Shown here in pieces: positions 55,564 through 64,000 of a stretch of 64,000 nucleotides of DNA. This DNA comes from Mycobacterium sp. IS-1742 (GTDB taxonomy: Bacteria > Actinomycetota > Actinomycetes > Mycobacteriales > Mycobacteriaceae). The DNA is taken from assembly GCF_001500125.1 (NCBI RefSeq), contig NZ_LQIV01000013.1, positions 1-64,000 of the forward strand, read 5' to 3'. The first letter of the stretch is position 1, and the number at the start of each line of letters is the position of its first letter. A model generated the notes under the pieces. That model made no database searches. It was given only the letters and a program-made list of their open reading frames with translations, and had not been told where the DNA came from. The position numbers were made by a program, and so were the translations under genes.

Positions 55564-56699
55564 GCGTGCGCCTGGCCGATGTGATCGGCGTGCTCGACGA
55601 GGCCTACCCGCCGCGACTGGCCGAGGGCTGGGATTCCGTCGGCCTCGTGTGCGGCGATCCGGACGAACCCGTGGATTCGGTGACCGTCGCCGTCGACGCC
55701 ACCGAAGCCGTGATCGCAACGGTGCCGGAACGGGGCCTGCTACTGGCGCACCACCCGCTGTTGCTGCGCGGGGTGGACACGGTTGCGGCGAGCACGCCGA
55801 AGGGCGCGCTCGTGCACTCGCTCATCCGTACCGGACGCTCCCTGTTCACCGCGCACACCAATGCCGACTCCGCGTCGCCGGGTGTGTCCGACGCGCTGGC
55901 CGCCGCGCTCGGGCTCAGGGTCGAGGGGGTGCTCTCGCCGATCGCCGCGGACACCGAACTGGACAAGTGGGTGGTGTACGTGCCCGCCGAGAACGCCGAC
56001 GCGGTGCGCGAGGCCATGTTCGGCGCGGGTGGGGGTCGGATCGGTGACTACTCGCACTGCAGTTGGAGCACGGCGGGCACCGGGCAGTTCCTGCCACACG
56101 AGGGCGCCTCGCCGGCCATCGGCACCGTCGGCTCGGTGGAGCACGTCGACGAAGAACGCGTCGAGCTGATCGCGCCGACGGCGCGGCGGCGGGACCTGCT
56201 CGACGCGGTGCGCGGTGCACATCCGTACGAGGAGCCGGCGTTCGACATCTTCAGCATCGCGCCGATCCCCGGAGACGTCGGGATCGGCCGTATCGCCTCG
56301 CTGCCGGAGCCGGAATCGCTGTCCGACTTCGTGTCCCGGGTCAACGCCGCACTTCCCGCCACGTCCTGGGGGGTGCGTGCGGCAGGCGATCCGGCCACGG
56401 TGGTGTCGCGGGTGGCGGTGTGCGGGGGCGCGGGGGATTCGTTGCTCGACACGGTGTCCCGCGCAGGCGTGCAGGCCTACCTGACGGCCGACCTGCGCCA
56501 CCATCCCGCCGACGAGCACCTGCGGGCGTCGCCGGTGGCGCTCGTCGACGTTGCGCACTGGGCGAGCGAGTTCCCCTGGTGTGAGCAGGCTGCCGGCGTG
56601 CTGCGCCGCCACTTCTCCGATGCGTTACCGGTGCGGGTGTGTGACCTCCGCACCGATCCATGGAACCTGGGAACCAGTAGGGAAACACGTGAAAGCTGA
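55560..56699 (+). CDS. Nif3-like dinuclear metal centre protein
   Basis: A 379-residue NIF3/DUF34 protein: N-terminal metal-binding half ([36 protein letters not shown]), a PII-like insertion in the middle ([18 protein letters not shown] ... [11 protein letters not shown]) and the C-terminal half with [14 protein letters not shown] and DVAHWASE. The family has roles proposed in cofactor metabolism and as a GTP cyclohydrolase-like enzyme, none established. Start ATG overlaps the cobC stop; its 3' end overlaps the zinc-ribbon gene by 11 bp. Confidence 0.9.
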   Translation: MSVRLADVIGVLDEAYPPRLAEGWDSVGLVCGDPDEPVDSVTVAVDATEAVIATVPERGLLLAHHPLLLRGVDTVAASTPKGALVHSLIRTGRSLFTAHTNADSASPGVSDALAAALGLRVEGVLSPIAADTELDKWVVYVPAENADAVREAMFGAGGGRIGDYSHCSWSTAGTGQFLPHEGASPAIGTVGSVEHVDEERVELIAPTARRRDLLDAVRGAHPYEEPAFDIFSIAPIPGDVGIGRIASLPEPESLSDFVSRVNAALPATSWGVRAAGDPATVVSRVAVCGGAGDSLLDTVSRAGVQAYLTADLRHHPADEHLRASPVALVDVAHWASEFPWCEQAAGVLRRHFSDALPVRVCDLRTDPWNLGTSRETRES

Positions 56700-57426
56700 T
56701 GTGTGGCAGCAGCATTCGTTGCTGCAATTGTCCGAGGTCGACGCCGGGTTGGCGCGGGTCGAGCACCGGGTGCGCAAGTTACCCGAACAGGAGGAGCTGG
56801 ACCGGGTCCGCGTCGAGCACACCGCGGCCAACGACCGCGTGGCCGCACTCGGTATCGCGATGGAGGACCTCGACGAACAGGTGGCCAAGTTCGAGTCCGA
56901 GATCGACGCCGTGCGGCAGCGCGAGGACCGCGACCGGGCGCTGCTGCAGGGCGGCGGTGTCGGCGCCAAGCAGGTGGGGGAGTTGCAGCACGAACTCGAG
57001 ACGCTCGAACGCCGCCAGGCGAGCCTGGAGGACTCGCTGCTGGAGGTGATGGAGCGCCGCGAGGAGTTGGCCGCGCAGCGGGCGACGGAAGCTGCGCGTG
57101 TCGACGAACTGCACACCACGCTGACCGCCGCCCAGCACGCGGTCGCCGATGCGGTCGCCGAATTGGACCGTGCGCGCCAGGAGCACCTCACCCGGCGCGA
57201 GGAGCTGCTGGGGTCCCTGCAGGCCGACCTCGTCGACCTCTACGAACGCCAGCGCGCCCGCGGCGGTGCGGGCGCGGGGCAGTTGCAGGGCCGCCGGTGC
57301 GGCGCCTGCCGGCTCGAGATCGACCGCGGGGAGATGGCCCGGATCTCGGCCGCGCCCGACGACGAGGTGCTGCGCTGTCCGGAGTGCAACGCGATCCTCG
57401 TGCGCGCGGAGGGATTCAAGAAGTGA
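56689..57426 (+). CDS. Coiled-coil zinc-ribbon protein (C4-type)
   Basis: A 245-residue protein: a long coiled coil from about residue 20 to 190 ([26 protein letters not shown] and similar heptads), then a C4 zinc ribbon ([10 protein letters not shown] ... RCPECNAIL). Family known from M. tuberculosis Rv2229c and from FlgZ/HP0958-type proteins in other bacteria; a nucleic-acid or chaperone-like role is proposed for relatives. GTG start at 56689 with AGGGAA. It lies between Nif3 and the RNase H fusion, overlapping both. Confidence 0.88.
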   Translation: MKADVWQQHSLLQLSEVDAGLARVEHRVRKLPEQEELDRVRVEHTAANDRVAALGIAMEDLDEQVAKFESEIDAVRQREDRDRALLQGGGVGAKQVGELQHELETLERRQASLEDSLLEVMERREELAAQRATEAARVDELHTTLTAAQHAVADAVAELDRARQEHLTRREELLGSLQADLVDLYERQRARGGAGAGQLQGRRCGACRLEIDRGEMARISAAPDDEVLRCPECNAILVRAEGFKK

Positions 57427-58520
57427 AGGTGTTCGTCGAGGCCGACGGCGGATCGCGCGGCAACCCAGGACCGGCGGGGTACGGCTCGGTGGTGTGGTCG
57501 GAGGACCGCTCCTCGATCCTCGCCGAGGCCAAACAGTCGATCGGCCGGGCCACCAACAACGTCGCCGAGTACCGCGGGCTGATCGCCGGCCTCGAGGAAG
57601 CCGCGAACGTGGGCGCCACCGAGGTCGCGGTGTCGATGGACTCCAAACTCGTCGTCGAGCAGATGGCGGGCCGGTGGCGGGTCAAACACCCCGACCTGGT
57701 CCCGCTGCACCAGCAGGCTCGGACGCTGACGGAGCGGTTCGACCGCGTGACCTACCAGTGGATTCCGCGGGCCCGCAACGCGCACGCCGACCGGCTGGCC
57801 AACGAGGCGATGGACGCCGCCGCGGGTATCGAGTCCGCGCCGCGCGCGACCGATCCCGCCGCACGCACCGAGGCGCCCACGTCGCCGGCCGGGTGGACCG
57901 GTGCCCGCGGCGAGCCGACAAGGTTCCTGCTGCTGCGGCACGGCCAGACCGAACTGTCGGTGGAGCGCCGGTACTCCGGGCGGGGCAATCCGGCGCTGAC
58001 CGAGCTGGGCCGCCGCCAGGCCGACGCCGCGGCCGCCTACCTCGCCACGCAGGGCGGTGTCGACGCCGTGATCAGCTCTCCGCTGCAGCGGGCCTACGAC
58101 ACCGCCGCCGCGGCGGCCAAGACGCTCGGGCTCGACGTCGCCGTCGACGAGGACCTCATCGAGACCGACTTCGGGCAGTGGGAGGGGCTGACGTTCGGCG
58201 AGGCCGCCCAGCGGGATCCGGAGTTGCACGGCCGCTGGCTGCGCGACACCAGCGTCGACCCACCGGGCGGGGAGAGCTTCGACACCGTCGCGCACCGGGT
58301 GCGCCGGGCGCGCAACCGCATCATCGCCGACCACGGCGCCGCGACGGTGCTGGTGGTCTCCCACGTGACGCCGATCAAGACGATGCTGCGGCTGGCGCTC
58401 AACGCCGGTGAGGGCATCCTGTACCGGCTGCACCTCGACCTCGCCTCGCTGAGCATCGCCGAGTTCTACCCCGACGGCGGGTCATCGGTGCGGCTGGTCA
58501 ACCAGACCGCCTATCTCTAG
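57423..58520 (+). CDS. Bifunctional RNase HI / alpha-ribazole phosphatase-type protein
   Basis: A 365-residue fusion. Residues 1-135: RNase HI with acidic residues in VEADGGSRGNPG, NNVAEYRGL, VSMDSKLVV and NAHADRLANEAMD. After a Pro/Ala linker, residues 165-365: a histidine phosphatase (LLRHGQTELS, then VVSHVTPIK). The M. tuberculosis counterpart Rv2228c has both activities, the second fitting cobalamin synthesis (from memory), which agrees with cobC and cobD nearby. GTG start overlaps the previous stop (GTGA). Convergent 4-bp overlap with the XRE gene. Confidence 0.92.
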   Translation: MKVFVEADGGSRGNPGPAGYGSVVWSEDRSSILAEAKQSIGRATNNVAEYRGLIAGLEEAANVGATEVAVSMDSKLVVEQMAGRWRVKHPDLVPLHQQARTLTERFDRVTYQWIPRARNAHADRLANEAMDAAAGIESAPRATDPAARTEAPTSPAGWTGARGEPTRFLLLRHGQTELSVERRYSGRGNPALTELGRRQADAAAAYLATQGGVDAVISSPLQRAYDTAAAAAKTLGLDVAVDEDLIETDFGQWEGLTFGEAAQRDPELHGRWLRDTSVDPPGGESFDTVAHRVRRARNRIIADHGAATVLVVSHVTPIKTMLRLALNAGEGILYRLHLDLASLSIAEFYPDGGSSVRLVNQTAYL

Positions 58521-59098
58521 GTGTGCAGGTGGACCCGTTCACCGTGGGGACCGAAGATGACGATGGCCTCGACCGGGCCGTCGACCACCCCGAACCAGTG
58601 CGGTGTCCACGTCGAGAACTCCACGGCCTCACCGGGTTCGACGATGAAGTCGCGGTCGCCGAGGATCAGCCGCAGCCGTCCGGACAGCACGTACATCCAG
58701 TCCTGACCCTCGTGCACCGGTAGGTCCTCGGGCGGTTTGCGCCGGCGGGCGCTGACCCGGACCTTGAACGCGTGCAGACCGCTCGGCGACCCCTGGCGGG
58801 TCAGCGGCCAGTACGTGACACCGTGGCGGGTGTGCGAATCCGAGCGCACCCGGGGATCTTCGGCCTCCGGCGCGCGCAGCAGTTCGTCGGTGGTGACCGC
58901 CAGCGCGGCGGCCAACCGGGGGAGATGGTCGAGTGCCAACCGTCGCTTGCCGGATTCCAGACGGCTCAGCGTCGACACGTCGATGGCAGACCTGGCCGCC
59001 ACCTCCTCCAGGGTGAACCCACGCTGGCGGCGCAACTCCCGCGACCGCTTCCGCACCCGCTGGTCGACACTGTCCTCGGATGCCTGATTTGCCTGCAT
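58517..59098 (-). CDS. XRE-family regulator with cupin sensor domain
   Basis: A 193-residue regulator: helix-turn-helix near residues 15-70 (LRRQRGFTLEEVAARSAIDVSTLSRLESGKRRL) and a C-terminal cupin (HEGQDWMYVLSGRLRLILGDRDFIVEPGEAVEFSTWTPHWFG). The start codon sits in the loop of a 25-bp palindrome, so it very likely represses itself. It is divergent from a thioredoxin-reductase-like gene, 47 bp apart, a natural target. The cupin ligand is unknown. Confidence 0.9.
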   Translation of the reverse strand: MQANQASEDSVDQRVRKRSRELRRQRGFTLEEVAARSAIDVSTLSRLESGKRRLALDHLPRLAAALAVTTDELLRAPEAEDPRVRSDSHTRHGVTYWPLTRQGSPSGLHAFKVRVSARRRKPPEDLPVHEGQDWMYVLSGRLRLILGDRDFIVEPGEAVEFSTWTPHWFGVVDGPVEAIVIFGPHGERVHLHT

Positions 59099-59108
59099 GG
59101 CAAATCAG
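59084..59108. promoter_or_regulatory. 25-bp operator overlapping the XRE start codon
   Basis: CTGATTTGCC-TGCAT-GGCAAATCAG: perfect 10-bp arms with a 5-bp spacer. The regulator's ATG (complement of 59096-59098) lies in the spacer, and the element is 37 bp before the divergent flavoprotein ATG. The position suits repression of both genes. Confidence 0.8.
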
Positions 59109-59145
59109 CTTGCCACTGGGACCGGATGCGCGGCAACCTCGACGC

Positions 59146-60084
59146 ATGGACGAGGTCTGGGATTGTGTGATCGTCGGCGGCGGCGCCGCCGGGCTGAGCG
59201 CCGCACTGGTGCTGGGCCGGGCGCGCCGGCGCACCCTCGTGGTGGATGCCGGCGAACCGAGTAACGCTGTGGCGCACGGGATCGGTGGGCTGCTCGGCCA
59301 CGACGGGCGGCGGCCCGCCGAGCTGTACGCCGCCGGCAGGAGCGAACTGGTGAAGTATCCGCAGGTGGAATTGCGGGCCGGGACGGTGACCGACGTGCGG
59401 CGCGGGGAGGTCTTCACCGTCGAACTGTCCGACGGCACCGTCGCGGCCGCGCGGCGCATCGTGCTCGCCACCGGCATGCGGTACCGCCTGCCCGAGATTC
59501 CCGGTCTGGCACCGCTGTGGGGCGACGCGGTGTTCCACTGCCCGTTCTGTCACGGCTGGGAGGTGCGTGACGCCCCGGTCGGCGTGTTGGCCGACGGCGC
59601 CCGTGCGGTGCACGCCGCGCTGCTCATGCGCGGCTGGACCGACGACATCGTGCTGCTCACCGGGGATCCCGGCGACGGGCGCGCGGTGCTGGAGGCTGCC
59701 GGCGTCCGGATCGACGGACGGCCGGTCGCCGAGGTGCGGGCCGCCGGAGACGGTCTGGAGGTCGTCTTCGCCGACGGCGCGGTGCTGAACCGCCGGGCCC
59801 TGATGGTGGCCGCATGGACGGATCAAAGATCCGCGCTGGCGGAACGGCTTGGTGTGCGGTTCGGTGACCCGAATCCGCTTTCGGCCGAGGCGGTCTGGGT
59901 CGACGAGTTCGGCCGGACGTCGGTGCCCGGGGTCTTCGCCGCGGGAGACGTCACGGTGCAGCTGCCCCAGGTGGCCGCGGCGGTCGCGGCCGGCTCGAAG
60001 GTGGCCGCGGCGGTGGTGCAGAGCCTGTTGGGAGACGAGTTCGGATTGCCGGTTCCGGCATGGAAGGAGGACGTGAGTGTCTGA
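59146..60084 (+). CDS. Thioredoxin-reductase-like FAD oxidoreductase
   Basis: A 312-residue flavoprotein with the FAD loop CVIVGGGAAGLSAALVLGRA, redox pair CPFC in FHCPFCHGWEVRD, and C-terminal GVFAAGDVTVQLPQVAAAVAAGSKVAAAV. The NADPH loop is degenerate (VGVLADGARAVHAAL instead of a GxGxxA), as in several bacterial TrxR-like proteins that take electrons elsewhere. The ATG at 59146 keeps the usual N-terminus. Probably regulated by the divergent XRE-cupin protein and co-transcribed with the next methyltransferase (8-bp overlap). Confidence 0.87.
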   Translation: MDEVWDCVIVGGGAAGLSAALVLGRARRRTLVVDAGEPSNAVAHGIGGLLGHDGRRPAELYAAGRSELVKYPQVELRAGTVTDVRRGEVFTVELSDGTVAAARRIVLATGMRYRLPEIPGLAPLWGDAVFHCPFCHGWEVRDAPVGVLADGARAVHAALLMRGWTDDIVLLTGDPGDGRAVLEAAGVRIDGRPVAEVRAAGDGLEVVFADGAVLNRRALMVAAWTDQRSALAERLGVRFGDPNPLSAEAVWVDEFGRTSVPGVFAAGDVTVQLPQVAAAVAAGSKVAAAVVQSLLGDEFGLPVPAWKEDVSV

Positions 60085-60694
60085 GACGGTTGAGTTCTGG
60101 GAGCAGCACTACGGCGCGAAGAACCGGGTGTGGAGCGGCCGGGTCAACGCGCGGCTCGCGGAGATCGTCGAACCGCTGGCGCCGGGGCGCGCACTCGACC
60201 TGGGCTGCGGGGAGGGTGCGGACGCGATCTGGCTGGCCCGGCACGGATGGCAGGTGGTGGGCGTCGACGTGTCGCACACCGCGCTCGAGCGGGCCGCGCA
60301 GGACGCCGCGGTCGCCGGGGTCGCCGACCGCGTCCGGTTCGAGCAGCACGATCTCGCGGAGACCTTCCCCGAGGGGCGGTTCGGCCTGGTGTCGGCCCAG
60401 TTCTTCCACTCCCCGCTCGACGTGGACCGCACCGGGGCGCTGCGCCGCGCGGCCGACGCCGTGGCGGCCGATGGTCTGCTGCTGATCGTGGATCACGGGT
60501 CGACGCCGCCGTGGGGATGGAAGAACGGCCACGAACACCACCTCCCGTCCGCGGAGGAGACGCTGGCCGCGCTGTCGGCCGATCCGGCGGATTGGGAACG
60601 GCTTCGCGTGGAGGCCGTCGAACGGGAGGCGACGGGGCCGGAGGGTCAGGTGGCCACGATCTCGGACAACGTCATCCTGCTGCGGCGTCGCTGA
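60077..60694 (+). CDS. Class I SAM-dependent methyltransferase
   Basis: A 205-residue methyltransferase: motif I ALDLGCGEGADAIWLA near residue 38, then VVGVDVSHTALERA, and RFGLVSAQFFHSPLDV. It resembles the thiopurine/tellurite-type (TehB-like) group. GTG start with GGAAGGAGG before it, 8 bp inside the flavoprotein gene, so both are expressed together. A role in methylating a reactive small molecule alongside the redox protein is a guess. Its 3' end overlaps the convergent reductase gene by 23 bp. Confidence 0.87.
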   Translation: MSETVEFWEQHYGAKNRVWSGRVNARLAEIVEPLAPGRALDLGCGEGADAIWLARHGWQVVGVDVSHTALERAAQDAAVAGVADRVRFEQHDLAETFPEGRFGLVSAQFFHSPLDVDRTGALRRAADAVAADGLLLIVDHGSTPPWGWKNGHEHHLPSAEETLAALSADPADWERLRVEAVEREATGPEGQVATISDNVILLRRR

Positions 60695-61337
60695 CCGGCC
60701 GCCAGAACAGGTGGTGGGTCACCCCGCTCGGGCTCGGTACGACCTCGTGGCAGTAGCGGTCCTCCAACTCCTCGGGTGACTGCCACAGGCGCGTTCCCCG
60801 CCCGATGCGCACGTCGGACACCGCGACGTGCAGCGTGTCCACGAGACCCGCGTCGAGGAACTGCCGGATCACGGTCGCCCCGCCGCCCAGCCGGACGTCG
60901 CGACCCTGCGCGGCTTCACGCGCCCGGGCCAGGACCGTCGCCGGGTCGCCGCCGACGAAGTGGAACGTGGTGTCCGATAACGTGAACGACGGGCGCGGAT
61001 GGTGGGTCATGACGAACACGGGGGTGTGGAACGGCGGCTCGTCACCCCACCAGCCCTGCCATTCGTGGTCCTGCCACGGGCCGCGCTGGGGGCCGAATTT
61101 GTTGCGGCCCATGATTTCGGCGCCGATGTTGTGGGTGAAGTCGCGGGTGAAGTAGTCGTCGAGCCCGCGGCTACCGCCGGGGTCGGTGCGGTTGGGCCAG
61201 CTGGCCGTGGCGCCGGCCCATGCGAACATGTCCGCGGGGTCGGCATGGCCGAAGGGGCGGTCGAGGCTCTGGCCCTCACCGGCGCCGAAGCCGTCGCTGG
61301 AGACGCTGAAGTTCTGGACTCTCAGGAGTGGGGTCAC
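60672..61337 (-). CDS. Dihydrofolate-reductase-like (RibD C-terminal domain) protein
   Basis: A 221-residue member of the RibD/DHFR-like family: VQNFSVSSDGFGAGEGQSL at the N-terminus, EIMGRNKFGPQRGPW, PVFVMTHHPRPS, and the NADPH loop DVRLGGGATVIRQFLDAGLVD. Such proteins are common in actinobacteria and mostly uncharacterised. The GTG at 61337 fits the family start; an ATG at 61370 would add an 11-residue Ser-rich leader. The gap 61338-61447 shows nothing further. Confidence 0.82.
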   Translation of the reverse strand: MTPLLRVQNFSVSSDGFGAGEGQSLDRPFGHADPADMFAWAGATASWPNRTDPGGSRGLDDYFTRDFTHNIGAEIMGRNKFGPQRGPWQDHEWQGWWGDEPPFHTPVFVMTHHPRPSFTLSDTTFHFVGGDPATVLARAREAAQGRDVRLGGGATVIRQFLDAGLVDTLHVAVSDVRIGRGTRLWQSPEELEDRYCHEVVPSPSGVTHHLFWRPVSDAAAG

Positions 61338-61447
61338 GTCAGTCAGACTGGCAGAGGAGCTGGAATTCATCGCCCGACTGCACGGTTGTTGCACGCAAAC
61401 ATCGACAAGGCGGGTCAACAACCGTGCACTCGGCGAACCGTCGGTGC

Positions 61448-61876
61448 CTAGGTGACCGGCACGTCGGCGAGCTGCGTCAGCCGCACGCTGTTGCCCGACG
61501 GATCCCGGAATCCCGAGTCGATGCCGTACGGCATCTGATGCGGCGTCTCGGTGAACTCGACACCGCGGGCGGACAACTCCTCGTATGTGCGCCGGCAGTC
61601 ATCGGTGGTCAGGAACACCGTTCCGGCGAAACCCTTCGCGGTCAGGTCGAGCACCTGCTGCCGGGTGGCGTCGTCCATCACGGGTGGGCCGGGGACGGCC
61701 ATCAGGACGATCGAGACGTCGTCCTGTCCGGGCGGACCGACGGTCAGCCACCGAAAGGCACCCTCGGCCTCGGGCAGCGAAACATCCTGGCGCACTTCCA
61801 TGCCGACCTTCGAGGTCCAGAATTCGAGCGCGGCTTGCTGGTCATGAACCCACAGATGGGCGGTTGCGATCTTCAT
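61448..61876 (-). CDS. VOC-family (glyoxalase-like) protein
   Basis: A 142-residue protein with two beta-alpha-beta3 modules: ATAHLWVHDQQAALEFWTSKVGMEV and a second ending GIDSGFRDPSGNSVRLTQL. The metal-ligand pattern (His in AHLWV, Glu in GVEFTE) suggests a dioxygenase- or glyoxalase-like metal site, but no activity can be assigned. TAGCGT on the minus strand (complement of 61884-61889) lies 7 nt before the ATG, inside the AraC 3' end, so it can be transcribed on its own without a leader. Confidence 0.85.
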   Translation of the reverse strand: MKIATAHLWVHDQQAALEFWTSKVGMEVRQDVSLPEAEGAFRWLTVGPPGQDDVSIVLMAVPGPPVMDDATRQQVLDLTAKGFAGTVFLTTDDCRRTYEELSARGVEFTETPHQMPYGIDSGFRDPSGNSVRLTQLADVPVT

Positions 61877-61886
61877 GGGGCCGACG

Positions 61887-62339
61887 CTACGACCGGACGG
61901 GTGCCGCCGTCTTCTCCCCGTGTGCTGTTTTCACCCGGCTGTCGGCGGGCGGGCGGGTGTCGCGTTTGAGGATGCACGTCGGCACGCGGGCGTACGCGGC
62001 CGCCGGGGGCAGGCTGGCCCGGTAGGCCGCCGGCGGCAGACCGTAGACCCGGGCGAAGCTGGTGGTGAACGACCCGACGCTCTGCAGACCGACCATCGCG
62101 CACACGTCGGCCACCGAGCGGTCGGTGTGGCGCAGCAGCGCCGCGGCGCGTTCGAGCCGGCGGGTCTGCAGGTACTCGCGCGGCGACTCGCCGAAGGTGC
62201 GGGTGAACATGCGGCTGAAGTGCGCCCGGGACAGACCCGCGGCCGCAGCGAGGTCGTCGACGGTGATCGGCTCGGCGTACCGGGCGTCGACGAGGTCACG
62301 GGCCCGTTGCAGATAACGGGCCGGCGGCACCTGCGGCAT
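61887..62339 (-). CDS. AraC-family regulator, DNA-binding domain only
   Basis: A 150-residue protein that is almost only an AraC double helix-turn-helix: ITVDDLAAAAGLSRAHFSRMFTRTFGESPREYLQTRRLERA and VADVCAMVGLQSVGSFTTSFARVYG, followed by a basic tail of about 40 residues. It has no sensor domain, like SoxS- or MarA-type regulators. It may control the VOC gene 10 bp downstream. TACCCT lies 7 nt before the ATG (leaderless), overlapping the divergent rnpB promoter. Confidence 0.88.
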   Translation of the reverse strand: MPQVPPARYLQRARDLVDARYAEPITVDDLAAAAGLSRAHFSRMFTRTFGESPREYLQTRRLERAAALLRHTDRSVADVCAMVGLQSVGSFTTSFARVYGLPPAAYRASLPPAAAYARVPTCILKRDTRPPADSRVKTAHGEKTAAPVRS

Positions 62340-62361
62340 GCATACAAGGGTACGGTGATCT
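62340..62361. promoter_or_regulatory. Overlapping divergent -10 boxes for araC-type gene and rnpB
   Basis: On the minus strand TACCCT (62352 to 62347) lies 7 nt before the AraC-type ATG. On the plus strand TACGGT (62351-62356) lies about 6 nt before the likely 5' end of RNase P RNA. The two boxes share the TA at 62351-62352, so both promoters use the same core. Confidence 0.55.
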
Positions 62362-62775
<414 letters not shown>

Positions 62776-62776
62776 G

Positions 62777-64000
62777 TCATCCGCCCTTCTTGCCGGCCTT
62801 GCGCACGGCCTTGTCGAGCTTGCGCAGGGCGTCGTCGACCTGGGAGCGCGCCTGGTCGGCGGCCTCGCACTCCAACCGGTACAGCAACCCGTAGGTGAAG
62901 GCGTCCTCGCCGGCGGCATGGGCCGCCTCGGCCTCGTGGAGCAGATGCGTGCGGCTGACCACGCTGTCCTGGTGGTCGCCGAGCAGCGACTGGATCGCCT
63001 TCGCCCGTTCCGACACCTTGCCCTTGCCGGTGGCCGCGGCGGTGTAGCGAAGCCGTTTGGCGCCCTTGCGGATCCGGTGCAGCGCCTCGTCCCGTTCGGT
63101 GTCGACCGCCGCGGCGGCCTTCTTCGCCGCTTTGCGCACCCGCTTGTAGGCGGAGTCGATCGTGGTCGGCTGCGGCTTCTCACCGGAGTCCGTGGCCGGC
63201 GGTTCGGCGGCCACCAGTCCCTCGAGCGCGTCGAGCAGGCGGAAGTAGCGCTGCGAACGCATCGCGATCACCGACCTCCGCCACCCCGACTGGTAGCGCC
63301 GCCTGGCGCCTTCCACGAGCCGCTCCCGCACCGGTCCGCGCACCAGTTCGGGTTCCAGTCCGTCGAGCGCCTCGGCGTACCGTTCGGCGAGCACCTCGGC
63401 GTCGCGGGCCACCCCGAGTACGGCAGCGAGCTGGCGCAGTTCGTCGAGCACCCATGCGTCGTCGGAGATACCGAACACGCCCTCCGCGGACTGCAGCAGG
63501 CTGCGGATCTTGCGTGTCGTCACCCGCATCTGGTGCACCGAGTCCTCGACGTCGGCGCGCACCGCACGGTCCCACTCCACCAGCTGCTCGACCTGTTCGG
63601 CCACGGCCCGGTGCACCGGATCCTCGGTCCGCGTCTTCACCTCGTCGTCGGCCTGCCCGGTGTCGAGCACCCGGCCCAGCTTCGACCCGTGTCCGGCGGG
63701 TGAGGCCCCGGCGTCGAGCAGCCGGTTGGTCAACCGGTCGAGCAGCTTCGCGTCACCCTCGCCGGTGAGCTCCACCTCCCATTCGCGCCACCGCTGCTCC
63801 TCGCCGCCCTCGGCGGACGCCGTCACGTGGTCGTCGCAGAACTCGGCCACCGCGTCACCTTCCGACCCGTGCAGCAGGTCGACGGTTCGCCGCGTGCTGA
63901 TCCTCGCGACGGGTGCGAGCGGACGGTCCCGGACGATCGCCAGCACCACATCGCGCAGGTCCTCGGGGACCTCGTGCTCGTCACCGTCGAGCGGCGCGCG
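62777..64000 (-). CDS. CYTH-CHAD domain protein, 5' end outside the window
   Basis: 407 or more residues in frame up to the window edge; no stop is met, so the start lies beyond 64000. The visible N-terminal part ends a CYTH (triphosphate tunnel) domain (EEQRWREWEVELTGEGDAKLLDRLTNRLL). The rest is a CHAD domain of conserved histidines and basic helices (DSVHQMRVTTRKIRSLLQSAEG, EALHRIRKGAKRLRYTAAA, YGLLYRLECEAADQ). CHAD domains bind polyphosphate, and CYTH enzymes hydrolyse triphosphates, so a polyphosphate-linked role is likely. Positional counterpart of Rv2226 (from memory). Confidence 0.9.
   Translation of the reverse strand, partial: RAPLDGDEHEVPEDLRDVVLAIVRDRPLAPVARISTRRTVDLLHGSEGDAVAEFCDDHVTASAEGGEEQRWREWEVELTGEGDAKLLDRLTNRLLDAGASPAGHGSKLGRVLDTGQADDEVKTRTEDPVHRAVAEQVEQLVEWDRAVRADVEDSVHQMRVTTRKIRSLLQSAEGVFGISDDAWVLDELRQLAAVLGVARDAEVLAERYAEALDGLEPELVRGPVRERLVEGARRRYQSGWRRSVIAMRSQRYFRLLDALEGLVAAEPPATDSGEKPQPTTIDSAYKRVRKAAKKAAAAVDTERDEALHRIRKGAKRLRYTAAATGKGKVSERAKAIQSLLGDHQDSVVSRTHLLHEAEAAHAAGEDAFTYGLLYRLECEAADQARSQVDDALRKLDKAVRKAGKKGG

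Overview
The window is high-GC DNA from a fast-growing mycobacterium (Mycolicibacterium type). The grounds are mycothiol enzymes (mscR), the mycolic-acid FAS-II cluster fabD-acpM-kasA-kasB-accD6 with a mabR-type regulator, DUF3145 and DUF3052 proteins, a haemophore-like protein, and a gene order that from about 10.7 kb to the right end runs collinear with M. tuberculosis Rv2264c down to about Rv2226, in inverted orientation. The ortholog names come from memory of that genome, not from a search. Many genes look leaderless: a TANNNT box lies 5-9 nt before the start codon.

Layout. 0-8.2 kb: a truncated kinase remnant at the left edge, a small unknown gene, a secreted DUF4185 protein, then a six-gene minus-strand operon. 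This operon holds a peptide-type ABC transporter (binding lipoprotein, two permeases, double ATPase), an SDR and a strange protein with cysteine at every third residue. 8.2-17.3 kb: mixed oxidoreductases, a membrane-anchored Hsp70-like protein with a proline-rich tail, a divergent DJ-1/GlxA pair, and the mscR-metallohydrolase formaldehyde detoxification pair. 17.4-21.6 kb: a large LuxR regulator, a methyltransferase sharing an upstream motif with it, a serine hydrolase and DUF3145. 21.6-29.6 kb: glycerolipid genes (DAG kinase, AGPS-like flavoprotein, TetR, glpD), an amino-acid permease coupled to a universal stress protein, and a haemophore-like protein. 29.7-39.3 kb: the FAS-II operon, mabR and aceE, joining pyruvate oxidation to mycolate chain building. 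39.5-42.9 kb: a lipoprotein, DUF3052, the peroxiredoxin ahpE, tRNA-Val and sdaA under a tandem glycine riboswitch.

43.5-51.2 kb appears to be an accessory block inserted into the conserved order just before cobD. It has a GH19 chitinase, a fused NodB-deacetylase/GT2 synthase of the MatB type, a short epimerase-like protein lacking its catalytic pair, a second GlmS, a secreted Pro/Asp-rich protein and a LuxR regulator whose receiver lacks the phospho-acceptor Asp. It reads as a candidate system for an aminosugar exopolysaccharide (poly-GlcNAc-like).

51.5-64 kb: core genes again (cobD, SURF1, ptpA, ptkA, cobC, Nif3, zinc-ribbon protein, RNase H-phosphatase fusion), then an XRE-cupin regulator with a striking operator, a thioredoxin-reductase-like flavoprotein, small enzymes, rnpB (RNase P RNA) and a CYTH-CHAD protein cut by the window edge. 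I saw no insertion sequence, prophage, CRISPR array or rRNA.
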